From contig NZ_JABCJE010000004.1 in NCBI RefSeq assembly GCF_013377535.1, forward strand, positions 1 to 64,000: a stretch of DNA of 64,000 bases. Direction: 5' to 3'. The DNA is from Donghicola mangrovi. Its GTDB lineage: Bacteria > Pseudomonadota > Alphaproteobacteria > Rhodobacterales > Rhodobacteraceae. Below are positions 43,187 to 52,316 of the stretch, piece by piece; positions within the stretch are counted from its first letter, which is position 1; every line of letters starts with the position of its first letter. The notes beneath the pieces are model-generated. The model saw only the letters and a list, made by a program, of their open reading frames with translations. It made no database searches and had not been told where the DNA came from. The position numbers were made by a program, and so were the translations under genes.

Positions 43187-44121
43187 GCGGTTTCAGGCGT
43201 GTAGCCGCCCGCCTCGGTCTGGACAAAGGCATCTGCACACATCTTGGCCAGTGCACGGACGCGGCCGATATAGGCCTGACGCTCGGTGACCGAGATCACG
43301 CCGCGCGCGTCCAACAGGTTGAAGATGTGGCTGGCCTTGATGGTCTGGTCATAGGCAGGGTGCGCCATGATGATGCGCTTGCCGGTTTTGGGGTCCACGT
43401 GGGGCTCTGCCAGAATGCGGGCGCATTCGGCTTCGGCCTCTTCGAAGTGGCGCAGCAAAACCTCGGTGTCCGCGACATCGAAGTTCCAGCGCGAATATTC
43501 CTGCTCGGTCTGCTGGAACACGTCACCGTATTTCAGCGGGATCGGGCTGTCGGGATCGCTGTAGGGCATGTCCATCACGTGATCGATGCCCAGAACGTAC
43601 ATGGCCAGACGCTCCAGACCATAGGTCAGCTCGCCGGACACGGGGTGGCAGTCATGGCCGCCGACCTGCTGGAAATAGGTGAACTGCGACACTTCCATGC
43701 CGTCACACCAGACTTCCCAACCCAGACCCCAAGCGCCCAAGGTGGGGCTTTCCCAATCATCCTCGACAAAGCGGATGTCGTGCAGGTCCATGTCGATGCC
43801 GATCGCCGCCAGCGAGCCCAGATACAGCTCTTGCAGGTTGGCGGGCGACGGTTTGATCAGCACCTGATACTGGTAGTAGTGCTGCAGGCGGTTCGGATTC
43901 TCGCCATAGCGGCCATCGGTGGGACGGCGCGAGGGCTGGACATAGGCCGCAGCCCAGGGCTTGGAGCCCAGCGAACGCAGGGTGGTCGCGGGGTGGAACG
44001 TACCGGCACCGACCTCCATGTCGTAGGGTTGCAGGACGGCGCATCCCTTGCTGCCCCAGTACGACTGGAGACGAAGGATGATTTCCTGAAAGCTACGGGG
44101 TTTTTCAAGCGGTGCAGACAT
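43183..44121 (-). CDS. glyQ: Glycyl-tRNA synthetase alpha subunit
   Basis: A 312-residue catalytic subunit of Gly[35 protein letters not shown] and [19 protein letters not shown] (each within the class II active site) identify it. I use the ATG at 44121 since AGAGGA is six bases before it; an ATG two codons earlier would sit directly against that site. It heads the operon leading to glyS. Confidence 0.96.
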   Translation of the reverse strand: MSAPLEKPRSFQEIILRLQSYWGSKGCAVLQPYDMEVGAGTFHPATTLRSLGSKPWAAAYVQPSRRPTDGRYGENPNRLQHYYQYQVLIKPSPANLQELYLGSLAAIGIDMDLHDIRFVEDDWESPTLGAWGLGWEVWCDGMEVSQFTYFQQVGGHDCHPVSGELTYGLERLAMYVLGIDHVMDMPYSDPDSPIPLKYGDVFQQTEQEYSRWNFDVADTEVLLRHFEEAEAECARILAEPHVDPKTGKRIIMAHPAYDQTIKASHIFNLLDARGVISVTERQAYIGRVRALAKMCADAFVQTEAGGYTPETA

Positions 44122-44174
44122 GCTCATTCCTCTAGGGCTCGTGCGCAACACTCTCTAGTCGCGTCGGGCCTCAG

Positions 44175-44203
44175 GGTCAATTATATGACCGGCATTATTG
44201 ACC
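44175..44203. promoter_or_regulatory. Inverted repeat in the glyQ / envelope-protein divergent promoter
   Basis: GGTCAAT (44175-44181) and ATTGACC (44197-44203) are perfect inverted repeats with an internal TGACC at 44186-44190 forming a second, tighter pair with GGTCA. This could be an operator for either divergent gene; no regulator is adjacent. Confidence 0.4.
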
Positions 44204-44279
44204 TATGCCCCGAACGCAGATTTGTTGGGGCCAACAGGGCCGCAAGCTGGCTTAACAAAAGACTTTTCAAGGAATCTGT

Positions 44280-46076
44280 ATGAATCGGTATCTTTCGTTG
44301 CTGACCACTGTTTCGGTTTTCGCTGCTTCGGCGGCGATTGCCCAAGAGGTTGCCTATATCCAGATCGAAGCCCAGCCCACCCTGAACGAAGCGCAATTCC
44401 GCGCACAGGCCTATGCGGGCGCCCTGCCCCAAGTCAGCGGTTATGCTTTGGGATCAGGGTGGTACGCGATTACGTTGGGGCCGTTCGATCGTGATCAGGC
44501 GGAACTACTTCGCCGCGAATACCTGCGCAGCGGGCAGATCCCGCGGGACGCTTACATTACCGACGGTCGGGAATATCAGCAGCAGTACTGGCCCGTGGGC
44601 GCCGTGACCGCCCCGCTTGCTGAACCTCCGGTTACAGGCGAACCCCCTGCTCCGGTGGTCGAAGTTACCCCGCTGGACGAACCGCCCGTGGTCGACACCG
44701 CCAGCCCCGAACCGGTGGCCGAACTGCCCCCGCTGCCCGATGTTGCCCCCGTTTTCATCGAAGAGACCCCCTACGAGGCCCGCGCAAGCGAGTCTTTGCT
44801 CACCGCGGACGAACGCTACATGCTGCAAGTGGCGCTGAAATGGGCTGGTTTCTACGACGGCCGCATTGATGGCGCTTATGGTCAGGGCACCCGTGCCTCG
44901 ATGGCCAACTGGCAGGCCGCGAACGGGTTCGAGCCGACCGGCATCCTGACCACCTTCCAACGCTCGGAACTGCTGGCCAAGTATAACGCCGTGTTCGACG
45001 GGCTTGGTTTCGAGACGGTCGCGGATTCCGAAGCAGGCATCCAGATCGAGCTGCCCATGGCCGCGCTGAAGTTCGATGGCTACACCGCCCCCTTCGCGCG
45101 CTATATGCCCAGCGGCGATCTGCCCGTTCAGGTCCACCTGATCAGCGAACCGGGCGATGCGGCGACCCTTGGCGGTCTTTACGAGATTATGCAGACCCTG
45201 CAGATCATCCCCTTGGATGGGGCGCGCAAACTGACCCGCACCGGCTTTGTGATCGAGGGTGCCAACGACGAGATCGTGTCCTATACCGAGGTTTCGCTCG
45301 TGGATAACCAGATCAAGGGCTACACCCTTGTCTGGCCCGCCGGTGACGAAGGCCGCCGCACCCGCGTGATCGACCGCATGTCTGCCAGCTTTACCCGCAT
45401 TCCGGGCCTGCTGTCGGGTGGCGCGGATCTGGATGTGCAGCAAAGCATCGACATGGTCGCGGGCCTAGATGTGCGCAAACCGTCCTTTACCCGCTCGGGC
45501 ATGTGGGCGGATGGCGCGGGGCGCGTGCTGACCTTGGCCGAGGGGCTGGATACCTGCTCGAGCATCCTCTTGGAAAGCGAGCATGAGGCCACCGTGGCCG
45601 CCGTCGATGCCAGCGGTCTGGCCCTGCTGGCCCCCAAGGATGCCTTGGCCCCGCTGGCGCAGCCCCTGCTGCAAAAGTCCATGCCCCGCCTTCAGACCGA
45701 GATCGCTGTGGCTGGCTACAGCTTTGGCGGCCAGTTGGGCGCGCCCTCGGTCACCTTTGGGACGGTCGAGGATATGCAGGACCTGAGCGGCGACAACACT
45801 CGGATGCGCCTGTCCGCCCACACCACCGACGCCGATTTCGGCGGCCCCGTTCTGGACATGAGCGGCGCTGTGATCGGCCTTCTGGCTCCGCAAAAGGACA
45901 GCAGCCGCGCCCTGCCGGACGATGTGCGTTTCGCCATCAAGGAAGGCGGCCTCGAGGCGTTTCTGGCGACCCAAGGCATCACCGCTGGCACCACCACCGA
46001 TGTCGGCCGGATGGAGGCCGAGGACCTGCGCCACGCCGCCAGCGACCTGACCACCTTGGTGGAATGCTGGAAATAA
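44280..46076 (+). CDS. Envelope protein with SPOR-like, peptidoglycan-binding and degenerate trypsin-like domains
   Basis: A 598-residue exported protein with a signal peptide of about 21 residues. Residues ~25-100 look SPOR-like (VSGYALGSGWYAITLGPF), a Pro-rich linker follows, and ~175-240 is a peptidoglycan-binding domain 1 (YMLQVALKWAGFYDGRIDGAYGQGT). The C-terminal ~200 residues fit a trypsin-like fold, but the nucleophile position of the expected D/N-S-GGP motif reads D519-F520-GGP, so Ser is replaced by Phe. It is probably a non-catalytic wall-binding protein. Confidence 0.78.
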   Translation: MNRYLSLLTTVSVFAASAAIAQEVAYIQIEAQPTLNEAQFRAQAYAGALPQVSGYALGSGWYAITLGPFDRDQAELLRREYLRSGQIPRDAYITDGREYQQQYWPVGAVTAPLAEPPVTGEPPAPVVEVTPLDEPPVVDTASPEPVAELPPLPDVAPVFIEETPYEARASESLLTADERYMLQVALKWAGFYDGRIDGAYGQGTRASMANWQAANGFEPTGILTTFQRSELLAKYNAVFDGLGFETVADSEAGIQIELPMAALKFDGYTAPFARYMPSGDLPVQVHLISEPGDAATLGGLYEIMQTLQIIPLDGARKLTRTGFVIEGANDEIVSYTEVSLVDNQIKGYTLVWPAGDEGRRTRVIDRMSASFTRIPGLLSGGADLDVQQSIDMVAGLDVRKPSFTRSGMWADGAGRVLTLAEGLDTCSSILLESEHEATVAAVDASGLALLAPKDALAPLAQPLLQKSMPRLQTEIAVAGYSFGGQLGAPSVTFGTVEDMQDLSGDNTRMRLSAHTTDADFGGPVLDMSGAVIGLLAPQKDSSRALPDDVRFAIKEGGLEAFLATQGITAGTTTDVGRMEAEDLRHAASDLTTLVECWK

Positions 46077-46097
46077 AGAACCCTTTGGCGCGCCGGT

Positions 46098-47546
46098 TCA
46101 GGCGCGCCAGAACCGCAGGGTGAACAGGGTGTAAACGGCCAGCAGTTCCAGCCGCCCCGCCAGCATCCCGAAGCACAAGAGCCACTTCGCCGGATCATTC
46201 ACGTTCTGGAAGTTCCCCGAAGGCCCGATCTCGTCCCCTAGACCCGGCCCGATATTGGCCAGCGCCGTCGCCGCGCCGGAAATCGAGGTCACCAGATCAA
46301 GCCCCGTCAGGGACAGCATCACGGTAAACGCCCCCAGCGACACCACGAACATCACGAAATACGCCATGACCGAGTTCAGAACATCCTCGGACACAGGCCG
46401 CCCGTCATAGCGCGGGATGAACACGCCGTTGGGCGCATAGATCTGCTGGATCTGCACCTTGAGCGAGGCAAGCAGCAGCTGATAGCGGAAAATCTTGATC
46501 GAACAGGCGGTAGAGCCCGCACAGCCCCCGATCAGCCCGATGAAAAAGAACATCGTGATCAGGAACGGGCCCCACTCCATGTAATCGACGCTGGCATAGC
46601 CGGTGCCGCTGATGATCGAGGTGATGTTGAACAGACCCTCGCGGAAGGCATCCTGCCAGTGGTGGGGAAAGATGCTGGTCAGCACCAGCGTCGTGGTCAC
46701 GGTCAGCACCAAGATCACCAGCAAGAAGCCACGGACCTGACTATCCTTGAAGATCGCCCGGCTGTCCCCGTTCAGGATTTGCACATAGCGCACGAACGGC
46801 AGCGCCGCGAGGATCATGAACACCGAGGCCACATATTCCGGCGCACCGGAAAAGGCCCCGAAGCTGGCGTCATAATTTGCAAACCCGCCCGTCGACAGCG
46901 TGGTCAGCGAATGCACCGTGGCGTCAAAGGGGCTCATCCCCAGCATCAGGTAGCACAGGCCGCAGATCAGGGTCAGGCCCAGATAGATCACGAAAATCTG
47001 CCCCGCAATCGCACTGGCCCGCGGCAGGATTTTCCCCATGGTGTCAAACGCTTCGGCGCGGAAAATCTGCATACCGCCCACGCGCAATTCGGGCAGGAAC
47101 ACCATCGCCACCACAATGATCCCGATGCCCCCCAGCCATTGCAGGGTGCCCCGCCACAGCAGAATGCCCATCGGCATGTCGTCGAGCCCTGTGAACACCG
47201 TCGATCCGGTGGTCGTCATGCCCGACATCGCCTCGAAGAACGCATCAACGAACCGCGCCTCGGTCGCCCCCAGCATGAACGGGATCGCCCCGAACAGCGG
47301 TAGCACCACCCAGACCATCACGGTCAGCAGGAATGTCTGTTGAAGGCTCAGCCCCTCGTCGACCGCATTGGCGCAGGCCAGCGCCATCAGGCCCCCAAAG
47401 GCCATTGTGATCAAAGAGCTTTCCAGAAAAACGTAGCGGTGCCCCACCCCTTCGGCCAGATCGACGGCAAAGGACGGCAGCATGGTCACGCCAAGGGCTA
47501 GCAGCAGAAGGCCGATAACATATCCGACGGGTCGCAGATCAAACAT
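46098..47546 (-). CDS. trkH: TrkH family potassium uptake protein
   Basis: A 482-residue membrane protein of the Trk/Ktr/HKT superfamily with four pore-loop repeats. The first selectivity segment is AMSGMTTTGSTVFTGL, and later ones are LSTGGFANYD, ISGTGYASVDY and NIGPGLGDEIG. It imports K+ with the NAD-binding TrkA, which is not in the window. It is downstream of folE2 by 45 bp on the same strand, but functional coupling is doubtful. Confidence 0.94.
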   Translation of the reverse strand: MFDLRPVGYVIGLLLLALGVTMLPSFAVDLAEGVGHRYVFLESSLITMAFGGLMALACANAVDEGLSLQQTFLLTVMVWVVLPLFGAIPFMLGATEARFVDAFFEAMSGMTTTGSTVFTGLDDMPMGILLWRGTLQWLGGIGIIVVAMVFLPELRVGGMQIFRAEAFDTMGKILPRASAIAGQIFVIYLGLTLICGLCYLMLGMSPFDATVHSLTTLSTGGFANYDASFGAFSGAPEYVASVFMILAALPFVRYVQILNGDSRAIFKDSQVRGFLLVILVLTVTTTLVLTSIFPHHWQDAFREGLFNITSIISGTGYASVDYMEWGPFLITMFFFIGLIGGCAGSTACSIKIFRYQLLLASLKVQIQQIYAPNGVFIPRYDGRPVSEDVLNSVMAYFVMFVVSLGAFTVMLSLTGLDLVTSISGAATALANIGPGLGDEIGPSGNFQNVNDPAKWLLCFGMLAGRLELLAVYTLFTLRFWRA

Positions 47547-47591
47547 GACTGCGACCCTTGGCTTTAGACCCGCTGGGTGTCAAGCAAACTG

Positions 47592-48695
47592 TCAGCCGAC
47601 GTGGAACAGCGATGCAAAGAGGCGCGGGTCAAGCGACGCATTCGCAAAGGTCGGCCCTTCGGTCAGGACGCTGACCGCATCATGGCTGTGCAGGCTTTCC
47701 TGATGGCTGGCGATGACGCGGAAATCACCGATACGGGGGTCGTTCTGCATCTGCTGGCAGAACAGGCGCGCGGCATCCTCGACAAAGATCGGGTTGGCGG
47801 CGTTCAACTCGGCAAAGGCCTGTTCATCCTCGCGTTTGACCATCACCTGCGTTTCGGTGGGGACAGCGGCACGGCAGAGGGCGATCAGGTCCTCGAACCA
47901 CAGGCAGCCCTGCCCCGGCTCCAGCACCGCCGACACACGGGCAACCGAGCGTTGGGAATGGGGCGTCGCAAGCTGGCCGCGCATCATGCGGGCGTGCTCG
48001 GACAGTTCCAGCGAACAGGGGCACGTGGAGCTATAGACATAGTCCAGATGCACGATCTTGCGGCGGACACCGTTCTGTTCGATCAGTTCCAGCGCGATGT
48101 CATAGTACTGATAGCCCGACAGGCCCGAGCGCAGACTTTCTACCCGCACAGGATAGCTGAGGCGCATCTGGATGCGGGCGTCAAAGCTTTCGAGGTCGGT
48201 CTTGTAATCGTCCAGCGCGGCCTCGATCACTTCGAAGCTGAAGGTCGCATCGGCGTGCTTGTAGAAGCTGCGCATGATGCGGGACATGTTGATGCCCTTT
48301 TTGTCGGCATCAAGGCTGACGGTGCCGGTCACGCTGGTTTCCAGCGTCATCTCGCCCTTGCCACGGGTGCGGTAGCGGATCGGCAGGCGGAAGTTCGATA
48401 TCCCCACGTGCTGGATCTGCTTCTTGGCGCCCTTGATCAGGCTGGCGGGGCCGTTCTGCAAATCGGGCAGATCGGCGCGATACTCGTCATCCACCGCAAA
48501 ATCGCTGGGGTAAATGCGCGACAGAACGGGGTAATCCACGGGGCGCGCCTCGGGCAGCAGGGCGCGCAACTCGGGGTCCAGCGAGGCGATCTCGGTGTCC
48601 GTCGCGCGCACGGCCCAACGGCGCAAGACCGCCAAAGCCTCGGCGGCTTGACGGTCGGTTGGTTGCTGGTCCAGCTCCGGAGTATGGATATTCAT
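47592..48695 (-). CDS. folE2: GTP cyclohydrolase FolE2
   Basis: A 367-residue type IB GTP cyclohydrolase (COG1469) making dihydroneopterin triphosphate for folate. The metal-ligand Cys is in STCPCSLELSEHAR, and the His/Glu positions lie in TPHSQRSVA and SFEVIEA. Unlike FolE it can work with metals other than zinc. The ATG at 48695 follows GAGGGA. A 27-bp inverted repeat sits 33 bp upstream. It supplies the same pathway as folB and folP at 35012-36990. Confidence 0.94.
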   Translation of the reverse strand: MNIHTPELDQQPTDRQAAEALAVLRRWAVRATDTEIASLDPELRALLPEARPVDYPVLSRIYPSDFAVDDEYRADLPDLQNGPASLIKGAKKQIQHVGISNFRLPIRYRTRGKGEMTLETSVTGTVSLDADKKGINMSRIMRSFYKHADATFSFEVIEAALDDYKTDLESFDARIQMRLSYPVRVESLRSGLSGYQYYDIALELIEQNGVRRKIVHLDYVYSSTCPCSLELSEHARMMRGQLATPHSQRSVARVSAVLEPGQGCLWFEDLIALCRAAVPTETQVMVKREDEQAFAELNAANPIFVEDAARLFCQQMQNDPRIGDFRVIASHQESLHSHDAVSVLTEGPTFANASLDPRLFASLFHVG

Positions 48696-48727
48696 GGACT
48701 TTGTCCCTCGCATTCTGGTGCCTAGTA

Positions 48728-48754
48728 CAATGTAGGAACGGCGTCCCTACATTG
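48728..48754. promoter_or_regulatory. Operator-like inverted repeat upstream of folE2
   Basis: CAATGTAGG (48728-48736) and CCTACATTG (48746-48754) are perfect 9-bp inverted arms separated by 9 bp. On the minus strand it lies just after a TATAAT-like hexamer, that is, in the presumed promoter or leader of folE2. It is not a Zur, Fur or FNR consensus. It may be a repressor operator or a leader hairpin. Confidence 0.55.
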
Positions 48755-48799
48755 CCACGATCGACCCATTATACGCCCCGACCGTCATACCGGATCAGT

Positions 48800-49990
48800 T
48801 TACGCCTGCTCCAGAGCCTGAAGCACGTCGTTCACCAGATCCTGACTGTCTTCGAGGCCGGCGCTCATACGGATCAGTCCAGTGGTAATCCCCAGATGAT
48901 CCTTTTGTTCCTGCGGCAGACGCTGGTGCGTGGTGGTGAACGGGTGGGTGATGATGGTTTTCGCATCGCCCAAGTTGTTCGAAATCACGCAGATTTTCAG
49001 CGCGTTCATAAAGCGGAACGCCGCATCACGGCCGCCCTTGATCTCGTAACCGACCATGGTGCCGCCCGCGCCCATCTGCGCCATGCACAGGTCATGCTGC
49101 GCGTGGCTGGCCAGACCCGGATAGATCACGCGCTCGAGCTTGGGGTGACCTTCCAGCGCCTTGGCGATGGCTTCGGCGGTGGCGGTTTGCGCTTTGACGC
49201 GCAGTTCCAGCGTTTCCAGACCCTTGAGCATGATCCACGCGGTAAAGGGGCTCATCGCAGCGCCGGTGTGCTTCATGTAGGGTTCCAGCGTGCCGCGGAT
49301 GAATTCACGGGTGCCCAGAACGACGCCGCCCAGCGCACGGCCCTGACCGTCGATGTGCTTGGTGGTCGAGTAGACAACCACGTCAACACCCAGCTCGATG
49401 GCCTTGGAATAGACGGGGGTCGCGAAGACGTTATCGACAACGACCTTGGCGCCGACAGCATGGGCCATCTCGGCGACCGCTTTGATGTCGATGACCTCCA
49501 GCGTAGGGTTCGACACGGACTCAAAGAACACGGCTTTGGTGTTCGGACGGATCGCGGCCTTCCACTGCTCCAGATCGGTGCCGTCCACAAAGGTGGTCTC
49601 GACGCCATAACGGCCCAGAATTTCCTCGAGGATATAGAGACACGAGCCGAACAGCGCCTTGGCCGAAACCACGTGGTCGCCCGCGCGCAGCATCGACACC
49701 AGCGCCGCGTTCACGGCCGCCATGCCGCTGCCACAAGCAAAGGCGTCTTCGGCGCCTTCCAGCGCGGCGCAACGCTCTTCGAACATCGCGACGGTGGGGT
49801 TGCCGTAGCGGGCATAGATGAACTCGTCCTCACCCAGCTTGATAAAGCGCTGCTCGGCGCTTTCAGCGGTCTCGTAGACAAAGCCCTGGGTCATGAAAAT
49901 GGCCTCGGAGACTTCGTTGTACTGGCTGCGGCGGGTGCCTGCGTGCACGGCCTTAGTGCGCGCGCTCCAATTCGAGGTGTCCTTTTTCAT
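48800..49990 (-). CDS. metZ: O-succinylhomoserine sulfhydrylase
   Basis: A 396-residue PLP enzyme of the Cys/Met metabolism family, adding sulfide to O-succinyl- (or O-acetyl-) homoserine to make homocysteine. The PLP lysine is in YSTTKHIDGQG. FATPVYSKAIELG and GTLEPYMKHTGAAMSPF match MetZ of alphaproteobacteria. AAGGAGA precedes the start. A SAM-II riboswitch and a terminator hairpin lie in its leader, so transcription is shut down when S-adenosylmethionine is plentiful. Confidence 0.93.
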   Translation of the reverse strand: MKKDTSNWSARTKAVHAGTRRSQYNEVSEAIFMTQGFVYETAESAEQRFIKLGEDEFIYARYGNPTVAMFEERCAALEGAEDAFACGSGMAAVNAALVSMLRAGDHVVSAKALFGSCLYILEEILGRYGVETTFVDGTDLEQWKAAIRPNTKAVFFESVSNPTLEVIDIKAVAEMAHAVGAKVVVDNVFATPVYSKAIELGVDVVVYSTTKHIDGQGRALGGVVLGTREFIRGTLEPYMKHTGAAMSPFTAWIMLKGLETLELRVKAQTATAEAIAKALEGHPKLERVIYPGLASHAQHDLCMAQMGAGGTMVGYEIKGGRDAAFRFMNALKICVISNNLGDAKTIITHPFTTTHQRLPQEQKDHLGITTGLIRMSAGLEDSQDLVNDVLQALEQA

Positions 49991-50033
49991 ACCGTCTCTC
50001 CTTCGGCCCCGCGGGGGTTAAACGCGAGGCAAT

Positions 50034-50066
50034 AAAAAACCCCCGGTCGCGGTCAGCAACGGGGGG
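50034..50066 (-). terminator. Riboswitch expression-platform terminator before metZ
   Basis: Read on the minus strand, a CCCCCCGTTGC arm pairs with GCGACCGGGGG (one mismatch) around loop TGACC, followed by TTTTTT. It lies between the SAM-II aptamer and metZ. The loop and flanking base (CTGACC) are complementary to GGTCAG at the aptamer 3' edge, giving a possible antiterminator. Confidence 0.85.
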
Positions 50067-50076
50067 TACCCAGTCT

Positions 50077-50133
50077 GACCTCTTTAGCGGCTTGTTTAAC
50101 GTGGCCCGCAATCCGGTAACAAAGCGCCACTTT
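50077..50133 (-). ncRNA. SAM-II riboswitch aptamer
   Basis: On the minus strand, GTGGCGC pairs through GTGGC with GCCAC to form P1. TTTGTTACCGGATTGC follows within the first loop, and AACAAGCCGCTAAAGAGG lies on the 3' side. TTGTT of the loop pairs with AACAA downstream, making the pseudoknot. Conserved bases ACCG, TTGC and GCTAAAGAGG match the SAM-II (metA-type) consensus, known almost only from alphaproteobacteria. It binds S-adenosylmethionine and represses metZ. Confidence 0.92.
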
Positions 50134-50247
50134 TCGCCCGAATACGCCCCTTGGCCATATGCGTCAAGATATCCGTGTAGCATGGCGGGGTTGACGGATG
50201 CGCGGCAATGGCCACCTTCTGATGGCGACCCCAGCCGGAGGAACCCG

Positions 50248-50964
50248 ATGTCCGCCCCGATCGACCTGTATTATTGGCCCACGCCGAACGGCTGGAAAAT
50301 CTCGGTCCTGCTCGAGGAGTTGGGACTGCCCTACACGGTGCACCTGATCAATATCGGTGCGGGCGACCAGCACACCGATGCGTTCAAGGCCGTGTCCCCC
50401 AACGGCAAGATGCCAGCCATTACGGACCCTGAAGGACCCGATAGCACCCCCATCAGCATCTTTGAATCCGGCGCGATCCTGCAATATCTGGCCCGCAAGA
50501 CGGGGCAGTTCTATGGCGGGTCCGAGCGGGACCGGATCGCAGTGGACCAATGGCTGATGTGGCAGATGGGCGGCGTAGGGCCGATGGCAGGCCAAGCGCA
50601 CCACTTTCTGAAATATGCGCCCCAGATGCAGCCGCCCCAAGTGATCCCCTATGCCAAGGCCCGCTACCGCAAAGAGGTCGCGCGTCTGTATGGCGTGCTG
50701 GACGAGCAGCTTGGGAAACATGGCTATGTGGCGGGGGATTTCTATTCGATTGCCGACATGGCGATCTATCCGTGGGCCAGCCTGTGGGAAGGCCAGCAGC
50801 AAACGCTGGACGACAAGCCACACATGAAGCTCTGGCTGGATGATCTGGCCGCCCGTCCCGCCGTGCAGCGCGGTATGGCGCTGCATCTGGACAAACGGCA
50901 AGCCCTGCAGGCGGACAAGACCGCCATTCAGGGGATGTTCAACGGCGGATCAAAGCGCCGCTGA
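50248..50964 (+). CDS. Glutathione S-transferase (YfcG/Ure2-like)
   Basis: A 238-residue GST. The thioredoxin-fold N-terminus is LYYWPTPNGWKISVLLEELG, a pattern of the Nu/YfcG class, with the SNAIL-like motif ESGAILQYLA. The all-helical C-terminal domain includes YSIADMAIYPW with the structural Asp. The ATG at 50248 has GGAGGAAC upstream; longer readings run into the metZ leader. Such enzymes act as disulfide-bond reductases with glutathione. It is divergent from metZ. Confidence 0.92.
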   Translation: MSAPIDLYYWPTPNGWKISVLLEELGLPYTVHLINIGAGDQHTDAFKAVSPNGKMPAITDPEGPDSTPISIFESGAILQYLARKTGQFYGGSERDRIAVDQWLMWQMGGVGPMAGQAHHFLKYAPQMQPPQVIPYAKARYRKEVARLYGVLDEQLGKHGYVAGDFYSIADMAIYPWASLWEGQQQTLDDKPHMKLWLDDLAARPAVQRGMALHLDKRQALQADKTAIQGMFNGGSKRR

Positions 50965-52227
50965 TCATTTGGCGCTCTGGGCCCGCATGGCCATCAGCAT
51001 CCGGTCCTTTTCGCCGCTATCGCCGGAAAGGGCCTGCGCCAGCCCCTCGATCGAGGCGATGTTATGGCCCGTGCGGAAGACATCCACATGGGGCAGGATC
51101 GCCTGAATACCGGCGGCTTTGGGGGCGAACTCCTCCCACCGCAGCAGGGGGTTGATCCAGATAAGCTTGCGGGCAGAGCGTCCCAATCGGCCAGCCTCTA
51201 CCTGCAACAGATGCGGGTCGCCCCGCTCCAACCCGTCGGTGATCAGCAGCACCACTGCCCCCTGCCCCAATACGCGCCGTGACCAGTCGCGGTTAAAGCG
51301 GGCGAGTGTCTCGCCAATGCGGGTGCCGCCCTGCCAGTCCTGCGCCTCGGCCCCTGCGGCGGCAAGGGCGGCATCCACATCGCGGGCCTTGAGGTGGCGG
51401 GTGATGTTGGTCAAGCGGGTGCCAAAGGTAAAGGCGTGCACCTTGCCCCACCCTGCGCTGGCATCGTTGCTGATCGCGTGCAGGAAATGCAGCATGGCGC
51501 GGGAATACTGGCTCATGGAGCCAGAGATATCACAGAGCGCCACCAGCGTCGGTGGCCGTGTGCGGGGCGCGGATCGGGGCAGTTGGCGCAGCTCGCCCCC
51601 GTTGCGCAGGGCGGCCCTGAGGGACTTGCGTGCATCAATCCGCGATCCGTTGACCGAAGGACTAAGGCGGCGCGAGATCAGCGGCGGCACCGGCAGGCGC
51701 AGGGCCGCGATCCGGCGCTTGGCCTCGGCCAGTTCGGCGGCGGTCATCTGTTCGAAGTCGAGGGTGCGCAGGCGCTCTTCCATCGACATGGTGAGGGTGG
51801 ATTTGATCTCGACCTCTTCGCCGCCCTCTTCTTGCTGGCTTTCGGGGATTTCGGGGATCTGGTCCTGAAGCAGGGCCTGCGCGGCGCGGCGTTCGGCGGC
51901 CTGCGCCTTGCGTTCCTCTGACACGCCGCGGACGGACGGGAGCATCAGGCTCATCATATGTTCGAGGTAACGGGGGTCGCGCCAGAACAGCCGGAAGGTT
52001 TGGGCAAAGACCAAGCGGTGCTCGGGGCGCGAGATGAAGCAGGCCGCGAGGGCGTGGTAGAAATCGGTGCGGTTGGTGAAGCCGGCTGCGCTGATCGCCT
52101 GAATGGCATCGACCACGCGGCCCGGCCCCACGGGCAGGCCCGCATGGCGCAGGGCCCGCGCAAAATGGGCAATGTTCTGCGCCAGTTTCGGGTTTTCCGG
52201 CAGTAGGAGCGGGATATATTCGGCCAT
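50965..52227 (-). CDS. VWA-domain protein, CoxE-like paralogue
   Basis: A 420-residue protein of the CoxE/VWA family. The MIDAS motif is DISGSM, and the same flanking pattern (VALCDISGSMSQYSRAMLHFLHA) as in CoxE at 15250 is present. It has an N-terminal helical region and a charged middle (EEGGEEVEIKSTLTMSMEER). With the neighbouring AAA+ gene it makes a second CoxD/CoxE-type pair far from coxL. It may mature a different molybdenum hydroxylase or another metal enzyme. The stop abuts the GST stop. Confidence 0.88.
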   Translation of the reverse strand: MAEYIPLLLPENPKLAQNIAHFARALRHAGLPVGPGRVVDAIQAISAAGFTNRTDFYHALAACFISRPEHRLVFAQTFRLFWRDPRYLEHMMSLMLPSVRGVSEERKAQAAERRAAQALLQDQIPEIPESQQEEGGEEVEIKSTLTMSMEERLRTLDFEQMTAAELAEAKRRIAALRLPVPPLISRRLSPSVNGSRIDARKSLRAALRNGGELRQLPRSAPRTRPPTLVALCDISGSMSQYSRAMLHFLHAISNDASAGWGKVHAFTFGTRLTNITRHLKARDVDAALAAAGAEAQDWQGGTRIGETLARFNRDWSRRVLGQGAVVLLITDGLERGDPHLLQVEAGRLGRSARKLIWINPLLRWEEFAPKAAGIQAILPHVDVFRTGHNIASIEGLAQALSGDSGEKDRMLMAMRAQSAK

Positions 52228-52247
52228 CGCTTAGGGCCGACGTTGCA

Positions 52248-52313
52248 GGGGGGCTGCCTGCCCCCCCTCGCCATTCTGGCGAGTCCCCCCGGGAGTATTT
52301 GAGCCAAGAAGAA
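52248..52313 (-). repeat. Composite interspersed element, copy D
   Basis: On the minus strand, 3 bp beyond the AAA+ gene stop, CTTCTTGGCTCAAATACTCC introduces a G-run, an inner hairpin CTCGCCA-GAA-TGGCGAG and an outer perfect hairpin GGGGGGC-AGGCA-GCCCCCC (52248-52266). The same module order is present in copy C at 55600. Confidence 0.8.
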
Positions 52314-52316
52314 ACA

